Origin: Blastococcus sp. HT6-4
GTDB taxonomy: Bacteria > Actinomycetota > Actinomycetes > Mycobacteriales > Geodermatophilaceae
NCBI RefSeq assembly: GCF_039679125.1
Contig: NZ_CP155551.1
Location: 124,001 to 188,000, forward strand
DNA length: 64,000 nucleotides
Direction of reading: 5' to 3'
Positions 43,821-51,590 of the stretch are shown here, piece after piece. Numbering within the stretch: the stretch's first letter is position 1; every line of letters starts with the position of its first letter. Below the pieces are notes generated by a model. The model was not told where the DNA came from. It ran no database searches and was given only the letters and a program-made list of their open reading frames with translations. The translations under genes and the position numbers were made by a program.

Positions 43821-44519
43821 TCAGGGGACGACCCGTCGGAGGCCCGTCCACGACAGGCCGGCGAGGACGACGGCGAGAACGAGGGGGAGACCGACGGCCA
43901 GGGTGGTGATCGACCGGTCGCCGAGCCACGAGCCGATGGTCGTCCAGGCCTCCATCCACGTGGCCAGGAGGGCCAGGCCGCCGAAGACCACGATCGAGGC
44001 GATGGTCAGGCCCCAGATCCCGTTGGGCCCCCTGCGCTTGTCGGCGATGCCCAGCCCGATGCCGGCGGCGATGAACGCCAGCATCGGTGCGCCCGAGACG
44101 AGCACCTGGAGCGCCGGGTTGTCGACGTCCATCGGCCCGGCGGCCCAGTAGCCGAGGCCCACGCCCCATCCGCCGGTCGCCTCCTCGATCGCCGTCAGTG
44201 CCGACAGCACGATCCCGTAGACCACCGCCTGCGTGACGGCCACGAGCGCCGTCCCGAGGTAGAAGGTCCGTCGGCTGAGGCTGATGCCCATGGCGAAGGG
44301 CAGGAGCTGGGTGAACGCCTGGATGTAGACGATCATGACGGTGATGTAGAGGGCGGCCACGCCACCGGTGACGGCGTCGGGATCGTCCTCCCCGATGCCC
44401 ACGCTGCCCCAGAGGGCCAGGTTGATCGCGAAGCTGAGGCCTACCACCATCCACGGGACCCCGAGGGCGACCAGTGGGTGGATCAGGTTCAGCCGCGCCG
44501 CGGCCAGCACGCGGTTCAT
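43821..44519 (-). CDS. ABC transporter membrane subunit of a GntR (YtrA-type) operon
   Basis: A 232-residue integral membrane protein with about six hydrophobic segments (roughly 15-35, 55-80, 88-110, 135-160, 170-190, 207-225). It has no strong family motif but is the permease partner expected for the ATPase right upstream, whose stop its start overlaps by one base. YtrA-type operons make an exporter or envelope-stress ABC system; substrate unknown. Third gene of the regulator-ATPase-permease operon. Confidence 0.8.
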   Translation of the reverse strand: MNRVLAAARLNLIHPLVALGVPWMVVGLSFAINLALWGSVGIGEDDPDAVTGGVAALYITVMIVYIQAFTQLLPFAMGISLSRRTFYLGTALVAVTQAVVYGIVLSALTAIEEATGGWGVGLGYWAAGPMDVDNPALQVLVSGAPMLAFIAAGIGLGIADKRRGPNGIWGLTIASIVVFGGLALLATWMEAWTTIGSWLGDRSITTLAVGLPLVLAVVLAGLSWTGLRRVVP

Positions 44520-45433
44520 CAGGAGACCTCCTCGAGGGGCTGCGGCGTCGGTGCCGGGGCCTCGCGCCCGCCGGCGAGGCTCAGGGCGACGACCAGCTGC
44601 TGCAGCGGGGTGCTCTCGACGGCCAGGCCGGCGGTGCGGGCGTCGTCCTCGTCGGTACCGTGGCGGAGCCGCACGACGGCCCTCGCCTGGCCGGCCAGCG
44701 ACTCGAGGTGCAGCAGGTCGTGGTCCCGGGCGAACCCCTCGACGCTCGTCCGGGACCCGGCGACGGTGACGGCGCTGCCCCGCACCGACTCCGCGTCGGC
44801 GTCCAGCAGCACCCGCCCCCGGTCGATCAGCAGCACGCGTTCCAGCAGGTCGGCGATCTCCTCGATGAGGTGGGTGGAGAGGACGACCGTGCGCGGATGG
44901 TCCGCGTAGTCGGCCAGCAGGCGGTCGTAGAAAAGCTGACGCGCCACGGCGTCGAGCCCCAGGTACGGCTCGTCGAAGAGCGTCAGCGGTGCCCGGGAGG
45001 CCAGTCCGATGACGACGCCGACGGCCGAGTTCATCCCCCGTGACAGCTTTTTGATCGGCCGCTTCGCCGGCAGGTCGAACTCGGCGAGGAGCGACTGCGC
45101 CAGTGCGGCGTCCCAGTCGGGGAAGACCATCGCCGCGGCGGAGACCGCGTCCTCGACCCGGAAGTGGTCGGGGCAGCGCTGGCCCTCCTTGATGAAGCAG
45201 ATCCGCCGGAGCACGGCGTCGTTCTCGTAGGGGCGCCCAGCCAGCACCTGCACCGAGCCGCGGGTGGGCACCCGGTGGCCGGTGAGCAGCTGCATGAGGG
45301 TGGTCTTGCCGGCTCCGTTGCGGCCGAGGAGACCGGTGATCGAGTGCTCCTCGATCGCCACGCTCACGTCGTCGAGCGCGGTGTGCCCGGGAAACCGCAT
45401 GGTGACGCCGGACAGGGCCGCGGCCGCGGTCAT
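44519..45433 (-). CDS. ABC transporter ATP-binding subunit (YtrB-like)
   Basis: A 304-residue ATPase. Walker A GRNGAGKTT at 37-45, the signature is LSRGMNSAVG (a common variant in YtrB-type ATPases), Walker B LTLFDEPYLGLD, and the switch histidine in VLSTHLIEEI. A C-terminal domain of about 75 residues follows. The start ATG overlaps the stop of the GntR gene by four bases. Confidence 0.94.
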   Translation of the reverse strand: MTAAAALSGVTMRFPGHTALDDVSVAIEEHSITGLLGRNGAGKTTLMQLLTGHRVPTRGSVQVLAGRPYENDAVLRRICFIKEGQRCPDHFRVEDAVSAAAMVFPDWDAALAQSLLAEFDLPAKRPIKKLSRGMNSAVGVVIGLASRAPLTLFDEPYLGLDAVARQLFYDRLLADYADHPRTVVLSTHLIEEIADLLERVLLIDRGRVLLDADAESVRGSAVTVAGSRTSVEGFARDHDLLHLESLAGQARAVVRLRHGTDEDDARTAGLAVESTPLQQLVVALSLAGGREAPAPTPQPLEEVS

Positions 45434-45792
45434 CGGGTCTCCCCCCAGCGGGAGATCATCGCGGTGAGCTCGCGGCCGGAGATGCCCAGCTTGGCGGCCT
45501 CGGTCATCAGCGGACGGACGTACTGGTCGGCGAACTCGCTGCGCCGCCGCTTGAGCAGCTGCTCGCGAGCACCGGGGGCGACGAACATGCCCACTCCTCG
45601 TCTCTTGTAGAGGACCCCGTCGCTGACCAGCTGGTTCAGGCCCTTCGCGGCCGTCGCGGGGTTGATGCGGTGGAAGGCGGCCAGCTCGTTGGACGAGGGC
45701 GCCTGACTCTCCTCGGCGAGGGAGCCGTCGACGATCGCGTTCTCGATCAGGTCGGCGATCTGCCGGAAGATCGGTCCGCCGGTCTCGTTCAC
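45430..45792 (-). CDS. GntR-family regulator, YtrA subfamily
   Basis: A 120-residue repressor with an N-terminal winged helix (PIFRQIADLIENAIVDGSL, APSSNELAAFHRINPATAAKGLNQLVSDGVLYKRRGVGMFV) and only a short C-terminal helix pair, which defines the YtrA subfamily. These repress their own operon of ABC genes until a cell-envelope stress relieves them. A palindrome 44 bases upstream is the likely operator. Confidence 0.95.
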   Translation of the reverse strand: MNETGGPIFRQIADLIENAIVDGSLAEESQAPSSNELAAFHRINPATAAKGLNQLVSDGVLYKRRGVGMFVAPGAREQLLKRRRSEFADQYVRPLMTEAAKLGISGRELTAMISRWGETR

Positions 45793-45835
45793 GGGCCGGT
45801 CCTCGTGTCTCCAGGGACGTGCTGCTCCCTGGGTC

Positions 45836-45851
45836 CATTACTCATGTAATG
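45836..45851. promoter_or_regulatory. Probable YtrA operator
   Basis: CATTAC-TCAT-GTAATG, perfect 6-base arms with 4-base spacer, in the only AT-rich patch upstream of the GntR gene. It overlaps a second nested inverted repeat CTCAT-GTA-ATGAG. The rest of the intergenic region to 46020 shows nothing. Confidence 0.7.
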
Positions 45852-46020
45852 AGCCGTAGGGGTGTGTTCCTCCCGCGCGCGAGGAGTGCGCGGCCGAGTG
45901 TGGGCACGGCAGCGTCCACCGTGGTCGGGGCGCGAGGTCGTTGCGCGGGAATGCCCGGACCGGCGGCCGACCTCGGGGAGGAGGGAGCAGCGGCCGACCC
46001 GAGGTCCGGCGGCGGTGCCC

Positions 46021-47163
46021 TCAGAGCGCTGCGGCGAGCGCTTCCAGATCCTCCATCGCCGTGTCCAGGTGCGGTGACACCCGCAGCACCGGTCCGGTCA
46101 TCTCCCCGGGCGCCCGCTCCGGCCCGATCGCGGTCAGCACGATCCCGTGCTCGGTCAGGAGCCGGCTGCGCGTCTCGACGACGTCGACGCCCTCCGGTGG
46201 CCGCAGCGTGGTGGTGGCCGTCGGCTCGTCGACCGGCTCCACCACCCGCCACCCGCGGACGCCGTCGAGCAGCTCCCGCGTGGTGCGCCCCAGTGCCGCC
46301 AGCCGCGCGCGCACGCGGTCGGGTCCGGCGGCCAGGTGCTCGCCCACGGCGACGACGAGGCCGATCCGGCCGGCCACGTGGGCCTCGCCGGACTCGAACG
46401 CCCGCATCGGCGGGACGCCCTCCGGCTCGGGCAGCACCGGCAACAGCTGGGCCGCGATCGCCGGCCGGGCGAACAGCATCCCCACGCCCCGGGGCCCGGC
46501 CAGCCACTTGCGCGACGTGCCGTAGACGACGTCGGCGCCGAGGTCGACGTCGACGTGCCCGAGCGACTGCGCGGCGTCGATCACCAGCGGCACGCCCGCG
46601 TCGCGGCACAGCGCCGCGATCTGGGCGGCCGGTTGCAGCAGGCCGCGGTGGCTCCCGATGTGGGTCAGGTGCACGAAGCGCGGGGGATCGCCCGCCAGCA
46701 ACCGGGCGACGCCCTCGAGGTCGGCCCGCCCCAGGTCGTCGACGGGCAACGGCTGCGGACGCAGCCCCGCCGCGCGCAGCTGCGCGACGTTCGGGGCGTA
46801 CTCGCCGGGCAGGCAGGCCACCCGTGCCCCCGCCGGCAGCCGCCAGCCGCTCAGCAGGGCCACCAGGGCCGCCTGGGCGGACTCCACGAACGCCACGTCG
46901 GCGGCCGCCATGCCGACCAGCCCACCGAGGACCGACCGGCCCTGCTGCAGGAGGTCGTCGGCGGTGCCCTCCGCGACGTAGCCGCCGAGCTCCGCCTCGT
47001 GCCGGGCGTGGTGCGCGGCCGCCTCGAGGGCCCGGTGGCTCTGCCGGCTGGAGGCGGCGCTGTCCAGGTGCCGGCCCGCGGGGCGCGGGCGCACCGCACG
47101 CCACTGCGCGCCGAGGTCCTCGAAGGGCAGCCGGTCGTCGTGCGGAACGGTCACGACGAGCAC
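46021..47163 (-). CDS. egtE: Ergothioneine biosynthesis PLP enzyme EgtE
   Basis: A 380-residue class V aminotransferase-fold enzyme. It agrees well with what I recall of Mycobacterium EgtE: HLDSAASSRQS, HARHEAELGGYVAE, ACLPGEYAPN, LTHIGSHRG, VIDAAQSLGHVDVDLGADVVYGTSRKWLAGPRGVG (PLP lysine in SRKW), AGRIGLVVAVGEHLAAGP and RGWRVVEPVDEPTATTTL. EgtE splits hercynylcysteine sulfoxide to ergothioneine. The other egt genes are not in the window. It begins 12 bases after the anti-sigma gene, so it is the last gene of the sortase-sigma operon. GTG start; a second GTG three codons later is possible. Confidence 0.9.
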   Translation of the reverse strand: MLVVTVPHDDRLPFEDLGAQWRAVRPRPAGRHLDSAASSRQSHRALEAAAHHARHEAELGGYVAEGTADDLLQQGRSVLGGLVGMAAADVAFVESAQAALVALLSGWRLPAGARVACLPGEYAPNVAQLRAAGLRPQPLPVDDLGRADLEGVARLLAGDPPRFVHLTHIGSHRGLLQPAAQIAALCRDAGVPLVIDAAQSLGHVDVDLGADVVYGTSRKWLAGPRGVGMLFARPAIAAQLLPVLPEPEGVPPMRAFESGEAHVAGRIGLVVAVGEHLAAGPDRVRARLAALGRTTRELLDGVRGWRVVEPVDEPTATTTLRPPEGVDVVETRSRLLTEHGIVLTAIGPERAPGEMTGPVLRVSPHLDTAMEDLEALAAAL

Positions 47164-47175
47164 GCTAGGCGCCGG

Positions 47176-47934
47176 TCAGGCGTCGAGCTGACCCCGGGCC
47201 ACGGAGACGCCCGAGTGCGTCGGGTCGCCGTCGAGCGGCTCCACCGAGACGTCGACGATCGGGTACGCGGCCAGATCCAGCCCCGCCGGCAGCTCGAAGG
47301 TCTGCTCCCCCGGTCGCAGGACGCCCAGCGGCACCATGTCGACGACGTTCGGCTCGATCAGCCAGATCTCGTAGTACTCGCCGTCCAGGTCCGGGGCGTC
47401 GAGGTCGACCTGCAGGGCGCGTGAGCCGTCGTCGCGGACGACGACCTCCGCGCGGCCGGACGCCGGCCGGCCGTCGAGCGGGTCGAGGGCGACCGCGGTG
47501 ACCGGTTCGGCGACGGGACCACGGTTCAGCGCCGCGACGGCGCCGGCACCCACGGCGACACCGGCCACGGCGGCCGCTGCCACGAGGAGCGTCCGGGACC
47601 GCCGGGAACGGAACGGGATGACCTGCGCGCCGTCGGCAGAGTTCTCCATCCGTGGCGCGGACAGCGGCGCCACGGCGGAGGGCGCGTCGACCTCGGGGCG
47701 GGGAGCGGTGGTCACACCGGTGGCCGCGGCGATGCCGGCCCAGACCGAGGCCGGCGGAGCCACGGCCGGGCCGGACGCGCCGAACTCGGGGATGGCGACG
47801 GCGTCGACCGCACGCTGCAGGCTCGCCACCTCGGACCGGCAGTCGGCGCAGGAGCGCAGGTGGGCGGCGTCGCCGGCCGGCAGGGGCTCGCGCAGCGCGG
47901 CCAGGGCCAGCTGCTCAGGCGGGCAGTGCTTCAC
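47176..47934 (-). CDS. Anti-sigma factor, RskA-like
   Basis: A 252-residue membrane anti-sigma factor. The N-terminal zinc-binding domain has H25-x3-C29-x2-C32 (HLRSCADC). One membrane segment lies at about 115-137 (TLLVAAAAVAGVAVGAGAVAAL), and the extracytoplasmic RskA domain follows (EYYEIWLIEPNVVDMVPLGVLRPG). RskA in mycobacteria holds SigK and is cut by regulated proteolysis. Its start lies 20 bases inside the end of the sigma gene, so the two are made together. Confidence 0.93.
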   Translation of the reverse strand: MKHCPPEQLALAALREPLPAGDAAHLRSCADCRSEVASLQRAVDAVAIPEFGASGPAVAPPASVWAGIAAATGVTTAPRPEVDAPSAVAPLSAPRMENSADGAQVIPFRSRRSRTLLVAAAAVAGVAVGAGAVAALNRGPVAEPVTAVALDPLDGRPASGRAEVVVRDDGSRALQVDLDAPDLDGEYYEIWLIEPNVVDMVPLGVLRPGEQTFELPAGLDLAAYPIVDVSVEPLDGDPTHSGVSVARGQLDA

Positions 47935-48565
47935 CGTCCACCTCCAATCGGTTCCTCAGGCGTTCGAGCGTGCGGCGGATATGGGATTTGACCGTGCCGA
48001 GCGGGATTCCGGTGCGCTCGGCGATCTGGGCGTGGGTGAGGTCCGCGAAGAAGGCGAGCTCGATGATCCCGCGCTGCGGTTGCCCCAGACGATCCAGCTC
48101 CTCGAGCACCAGCATCCTGTTGGCTACAACGGTGTCGACGGCAGGAGTCGTCCCCCGGGCGGGTGTGGCCTGCGCCTCCGACACCGCGGCCTCGGCTTCG
48201 CGGCGCATCCGGTCGCGGCGCGCCCAGGTGTCGGCGATCTTGTGTCGGCAGACGCCGACCAGCCAGGCGGGCAGCGGGCCCTGGTCCGGCCGGAAGCGGG
48301 CGCGACCGGTCCATGCGGCGATGAAGGTCTGCTGGGTCACGTCCTCGGCGTCCGGCCCCGGCCCGAAGGCGCGCACCGCCATGCCGTGCAGCTGCCCCGC
48401 CCAGCGCTCGTAGGCAAGGGCGAGCGCCTGCTCGTCACCGGCGGCGAACCGACGGCCCACCTCCGCGTCGTCCGGCTCGGCGGAGCCGGACGGCTCCGGT
48501 GCCGGATCGGGGTTCACGGACGGGACGGTACCGAGGTGGGTGGCTCTGCCGAGCACCTCGGTCAT
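47915..48565 (-). CDS. ECF sigma factor (SigK-like group)
   Basis: A 216-residue sigma factor: region 2 from about 45 to 110 (ALALAYERWAGQLHGMAVRAFGPGPDAEDVTQQTFIAAW ... GVCRHKIADTWARRDRMRRE) and region 4 from about 150 to 208 (LGQPQRGIIELAFFADLTHAQIAERTGIPLGTVKSHIRRTLERLR). The start ATG overlaps the sortase stop by four bases, and the 3' end overlaps the RskA-like gene. It should be freed from its membrane anti-sigma by an envelope signal and may drive its own operon, including the sortase; that is inference. Confidence 0.95.
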   Translation of the reverse strand: MTEVLGRATHLGTVPSVNPDPAPEPSGSAEPDDAEVGRRFAAGDEQALALAYERWAGQLHGMAVRAFGPGPDAEDVTQQTFIAAWTGRARFRPDQGPLPAWLVGVCRHKIADTWARRDRMRREAEAAVSEAQATPARGTTPAVDTVVANRMLVLEELDRLGQPQRGIIELAFFADLTHAQIAERTGIPLGTVKSHIRRTLERLRNRLEVDGEALPA

Positions 48566-49233
48566 GGCGTGGCGTCCACCAGGGGCTCGGCGACGACCAC
48601 GACGTTGTCGCGGTAGCTCCGGTACTCCGGCAGGAACGGGCCGCCGCAGGTGACGACGACCAGGCGGGCCGGCCCCTCCCGGGCGAAGATCTCGTCGAGG
48701 GGGAGCACCTGCTTGTGCACGAGCTCGCGGGACACCACCTGCCACCGGGTGGCGTCGCCGGCGGCGTCGGTGACGACGAACTCGTCGCCCGGAGCGGCGT
48801 CCCGCAGCGGGAAGAGGACGCCACGTCCCTGCTCGCGGTCGTCCACGTGCCCGGCCAGCACGGCGTTGCCGGCGGACCCGGGCTCCGGACCGAAGCGGTA
48901 CCAGCCGACGCGAGCGACGTCCTCGGGCAGGGCCATCTGGCCGTCCTCGGCGACGCCCACCGGATCGATCGGTGCGGTGACGCCGAGAGCGGGCAGGTCG
49001 AGACGGACGGGGGGCGGGGCGTCGGGCACCGCCACCGGTGACGCGTCACGGACGGTCACCGGCGGCAGCGATCCGGCGGTGGAGGGCGGCGCCTTGACGG
49101 AGATGCCGGGGCGCTCCAGCACCTGGTCGAGCGGTGCGCCCGCCGTCGCCTCCGGCTGGGTCACGGCCCAGGCGATCGGCGCACCGACCGCCAGGGCGAG
49201 GCCCAGGACGGCGGAGGCGGCGGCGGGTCGCAC
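48562..49233 (-). CDS. Class F sortase
   Basis: A 223-residue membrane-anchored transpeptidase. After a signal anchor (1-24) and a Pro-rich linker, the sortase domain has H129 (VLAGHVDD), C196 (VVTCGG) and R208 (YRDNV), the catalytic triad. The size and absence of a C-terminal anchor fit class F, which is common in actinobacteria. It is 25 bases behind a DUF4397 gene that ends with a sorting-signal-like tail, and it overlaps the sigma gene start. Confidence 0.94.
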   Translation of the reverse strand: MRPAAASAVLGLALAVGAPIAWAVTQPEATAGAPLDQVLERPGISVKAPPSTAGSLPPVTVRDASPVAVPDAPPPVRLDLPALGVTAPIDPVGVAEDGQMALPEDVARVGWYRFGPEPGSAGNAVLAGHVDDREQGRGVLFPLRDAAPGDEFVVTDAAGDATRWQVVSRELVHKQVLPLDEIFAREGPARLVVVTCGGPFLPEYRSYRDNVVVVAEPLVDATP

Positions 49234-49258
49234 GGTCAGTTCCTCGGACTACCGGCGG

Positions 49259-50080
49259 TCAGCGCGAGGCGCGGGCCATCCGGACGGCGCCGGCACCCGC
49301 CAGCGCGAGACCGGCCACGACCGCGGCACCGACCGGCAGGGGCAGACCCGACTCGTCGGCCAGGCCGGCGGTGCCACCCGGGACGCCGGAGGGCGCCGAC
49401 TGCTGGCCGGAGATGCTCTGGACGGCGAGCTCGAAGCCAGCGTCCTCCGAGCCCCAGGCGTACACGATGGTCGTGCTGCCCTCGGTGAGGCTCAGGTCCG
49501 CCGGGCCGATGGCGACGGTGTCGGTGCCCGCGAGCACGACGTCGGCGTTCACGGTGCCGGCCGGGACGGTGAGGGTCTCCTCGTTCGGGTTGGTCAGGCC
49601 CTGGATGACGGGCTCCCCGCCGGCGCGGACGTCCACGGCGGGCGCCGCGGCGACGTGCCGGACGGTGACCCGCGCCTGGCCGGCGGGCACCGAGCCGGTC
49701 TCGTTGACGAACGGGGTGAGCGCGGGCTCGCCGCCCTCGGTCAGGTGGGCCACCACGGTGGCGTTGGCGCCGGCGGGGACGTCCACGCCGTCGGCCGACA
49801 GCAGGGGATCCCCGGAGTCGTCGGCGGCGTCGGCCGGGTAGAGCGCGAGGTCGTAGCTGCCGCCGGGCAGCTCCAGCGGGTCGGTGAGGGTGCCGGGCTG
49901 GAAGTCGTCGATCAGTCGCTCACCGTTGGCGTACACGTCCACCGGGGTGCCGGGGACGCCGTGCAGGACCGAGACCGTGGCGGTGTGGTTGTCGGCCGTG
50001 GCCGGGGTGGCGACCAGGACGACGGCGCCGACGGCACCGAGGACGCCGGCGGAACGGCCGACTGTGCGGATGGTGCTCAC
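49259..50080 (-). CDS. DUF4397 surface protein with sorting-signal-like C terminus
   Basis: A 273-residue exported protein. GTG start; signal peptide ends near ATPATADN. Two DUF4397 repeats follow (VSVLHGVPGTPVDVYANGERLIDDFQPGTL ... and VTVRHVAAAPAVDVRAGGEPVIQGL ...), beta-sandwich modules found on bacterial surfaces. The C terminus has SGLPLPVG, a hydrophobic run (AAVVAGLALAGAGAV) and a basic tail RMARASR, the shape of a sortase signal, but with LPLPV in place of LPxTG. The sortase gene comes next, so it is the likely substrate. Confidence 0.85.
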   Translation of the reverse strand: MSTIRTVGRSAGVLGAVGAVVLVATPATADNHTATVSVLHGVPGTPVDVYANGERLIDDFQPGTLTDPLELPGGSYDLALYPADAADDSGDPLLSADGVDVPAGANATVVAHLTEGGEPALTPFVNETGSVPAGQARVTVRHVAAAPAVDVRAGGEPVIQGLTNPNEETLTVPAGTVNADVVLAGTDTVAIGPADLSLTEGSTTIVYAWGSEDAGFELAVQSISGQQSAPSGVPGGTAGLADESGLPLPVGAAVVAGLALAGAGAVRMARASR

Positions 50081-50258
50081 GGGTGGCTCCTCTCGTAGGG
50101 GGTCGTGCTGCCTGGTCTTCCGCGGCGCCCCGGCCACTGGATGCGGTCGTCCCCCAGAATCTTGGCCACGACCGATCTGGCCGCCCTCGGCGAGCGCGCC
50201 GGACCGGGCTCCCGCGCCCCGCGAGGCGCTCCGCCGGGGGTGCGGGGAGGATGCCCCT

Positions 50259-50726
50259 GTGCCCGACCGTGACCGCGACGAGCAGGGCCGGGCCCGCAAC
50301 GCACGCCCGCGGGACGCGCTCGGGCGGCCGCTGCCGCACGGCGCCGTCGGTGAGGACCGCGCCCCCGAGGGGGTGGTCCGGGCGCCGGAGGTGGCGCTCG
50401 CGGAGGCGCAGGCGCTGCTGGACGCCGGCCGCCCGTTCCACGCCCACGAGGTGCTGGAGGACGCCTGGAAGTCCGCGCCCGAGGACGAGCGCGAGCTGTG
50501 GCGGGGACTGGCCCAGCTCGCCGTCGGCCTGACCCACGCCGCCCGCGGCAACGACCGGGGTGCGACCACGCTGCTCGAGCGCGGGGCGTCGGCCATCGGC
50601 CCGTACGCCGACCGCCGTCCGCACGGGGTGGACGTGGCCGGGCTCGCCGGGTGGGCGCACACGCTCGCCGCCGCCCCCGCCACCGGCCGCGACCCGGTGC
50701 GCAGCGCTCCCCGGCTGCGCGGGTGA
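50259..50726 (+). CDS. DUF309 protein
   Basis: A 155-residue protein. The N-terminal 45 residues are Arg/Asp-rich and poorly ordered; then comes the DUF309 helical bundle with its hallmark FHAHEVLEDAWKSAPEDERELWRGLAQLAVGLTHAARGN, where the histidines of HAHE and LTHAARGN may bind metal. Function unknown. GTG start with GGGGAGG eight bases before it. It is followed by a TspO-like gene 62 bases later. Confidence 0.9.
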   Translation: MPDRDRDEQGRARNARPRDALGRPLPHGAVGEDRAPEGVVRAPEVALAEAQALLDAGRPFHAHEVLEDAWKSAPEDERELWRGLAQLAVGLTHAARGNDRGATTLLERGASAIGPYADRRPHGVDVAGLAGWAHTLAAAPATGRDPVRSAPRLRG

Positions 50727-50788
50727 GCGGACAGGGCGGGCCGGCCGGCCAGGTTTCGGGTACGGGCGGTACCGGGCACGGTCGGGGG

Positions 50789-51577
50789 ATGAGCAGCACG
50801 GCAGACCGGCACGACGGGATCCGGGCCCCGGCGGTCATCGTCGCTGCCGTCGCACAGGTGGTCGGCAGCCCCCTGGGCAGCGCGATCGCCGGCCGCAGCG
50901 TCGGCGCGGTCAGCGACGAGACCGGCTCGCTGATCACCCCGGCGGGCTACGCCTTCAGCATCTGGGGCGTCATCTTCGCCGGGTCACTGTCCTGGGCGGT
51001 GTACCAGGCGCTGCCGGCCCAGCGCGGCCGGGAGCTGCACCGGCGCACCGGCTGGCCGCTGGCCGCGGCGTTCGCAGGGAACGCGGTGTGGGAGGTGCTC
51101 TTCCCGTTGGTGGGCGTCTCCCTGCCGCTGCTCCCCCTGGTGCTGCTCTTCTGCATCGTGGCGGCCACCGCGGTCGCCTGGGCGCGGTTGCAGGACATCC
51201 CTGTCGAAGGGCTGGGCCGGGTGCTGCCGGCCGCCGTCACCGGGCTGCTGCTCGGCTGGGTGACCGTCGCCGCGGCGGTGAACGCCGGCCAGGCCGGGGT
51301 CGCCCTCGGCGCGCGGGCCTCCGGCACCACCGCGCAGATCTGGGCGGTGGTGGTGCTGGCGGTCGTCGCCGCGATCGCGTCGGCGCTGGTGCTGTCGGCG
51401 CACGACGCCGCCGGGCCGTTCGCGCTCGCCGTCGTCTGGGGTCTGGTGGCCGTCGCGGCCGCCGGCCCGCCGGCCCCGGTGGTGATCGCCGCCTTCGCCG
51501 CCGCTTCGGCGGTGGCGGTCGCGCTCGTCGTCCGCACCGTCGTCCGGCGGGACCCGGTGTCGCTGCTCGTCGGCTGA
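50789..51577 (+). CDS. TspO/MBR-like membrane protein
   Basis: A 262-residue protein with about seven or eight hydrophobic segments. The piece ITPAGYAFSIWGVIFAGSLSWAVYQALPAQR (about 49-80) is the typical segment of the tryptophan-rich-sensory/TspO-related group that is longer than true TspO (five segments, about 160 residues). The tryptophan content is modest. Ligand and function are unknown. Start ATG follows GGGGG. Confidence 0.72.
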   Translation: MSSTADRHDGIRAPAVIVAAVAQVVGSPLGSAIAGRSVGAVSDETGSLITPAGYAFSIWGVIFAGSLSWAVYQALPAQRGRELHRRTGWPLAAAFAGNAVWEVLFPLVGVSLPLLPLVLLFCIVAATAVAWARLQDIPVEGLGRVLPAAVTGLLLGWVTVAAAVNAGQAGVALGARASGTTAQIWAVVVLAVVAAIASALVLSAHDAAGPFALAVVWGLVAVAAAGPPAPVVIAAFAAASAVAVALVVRTVVRRDPVSLLVG

Positions 51578-51590
51578 GCCGGCGCAGAGC

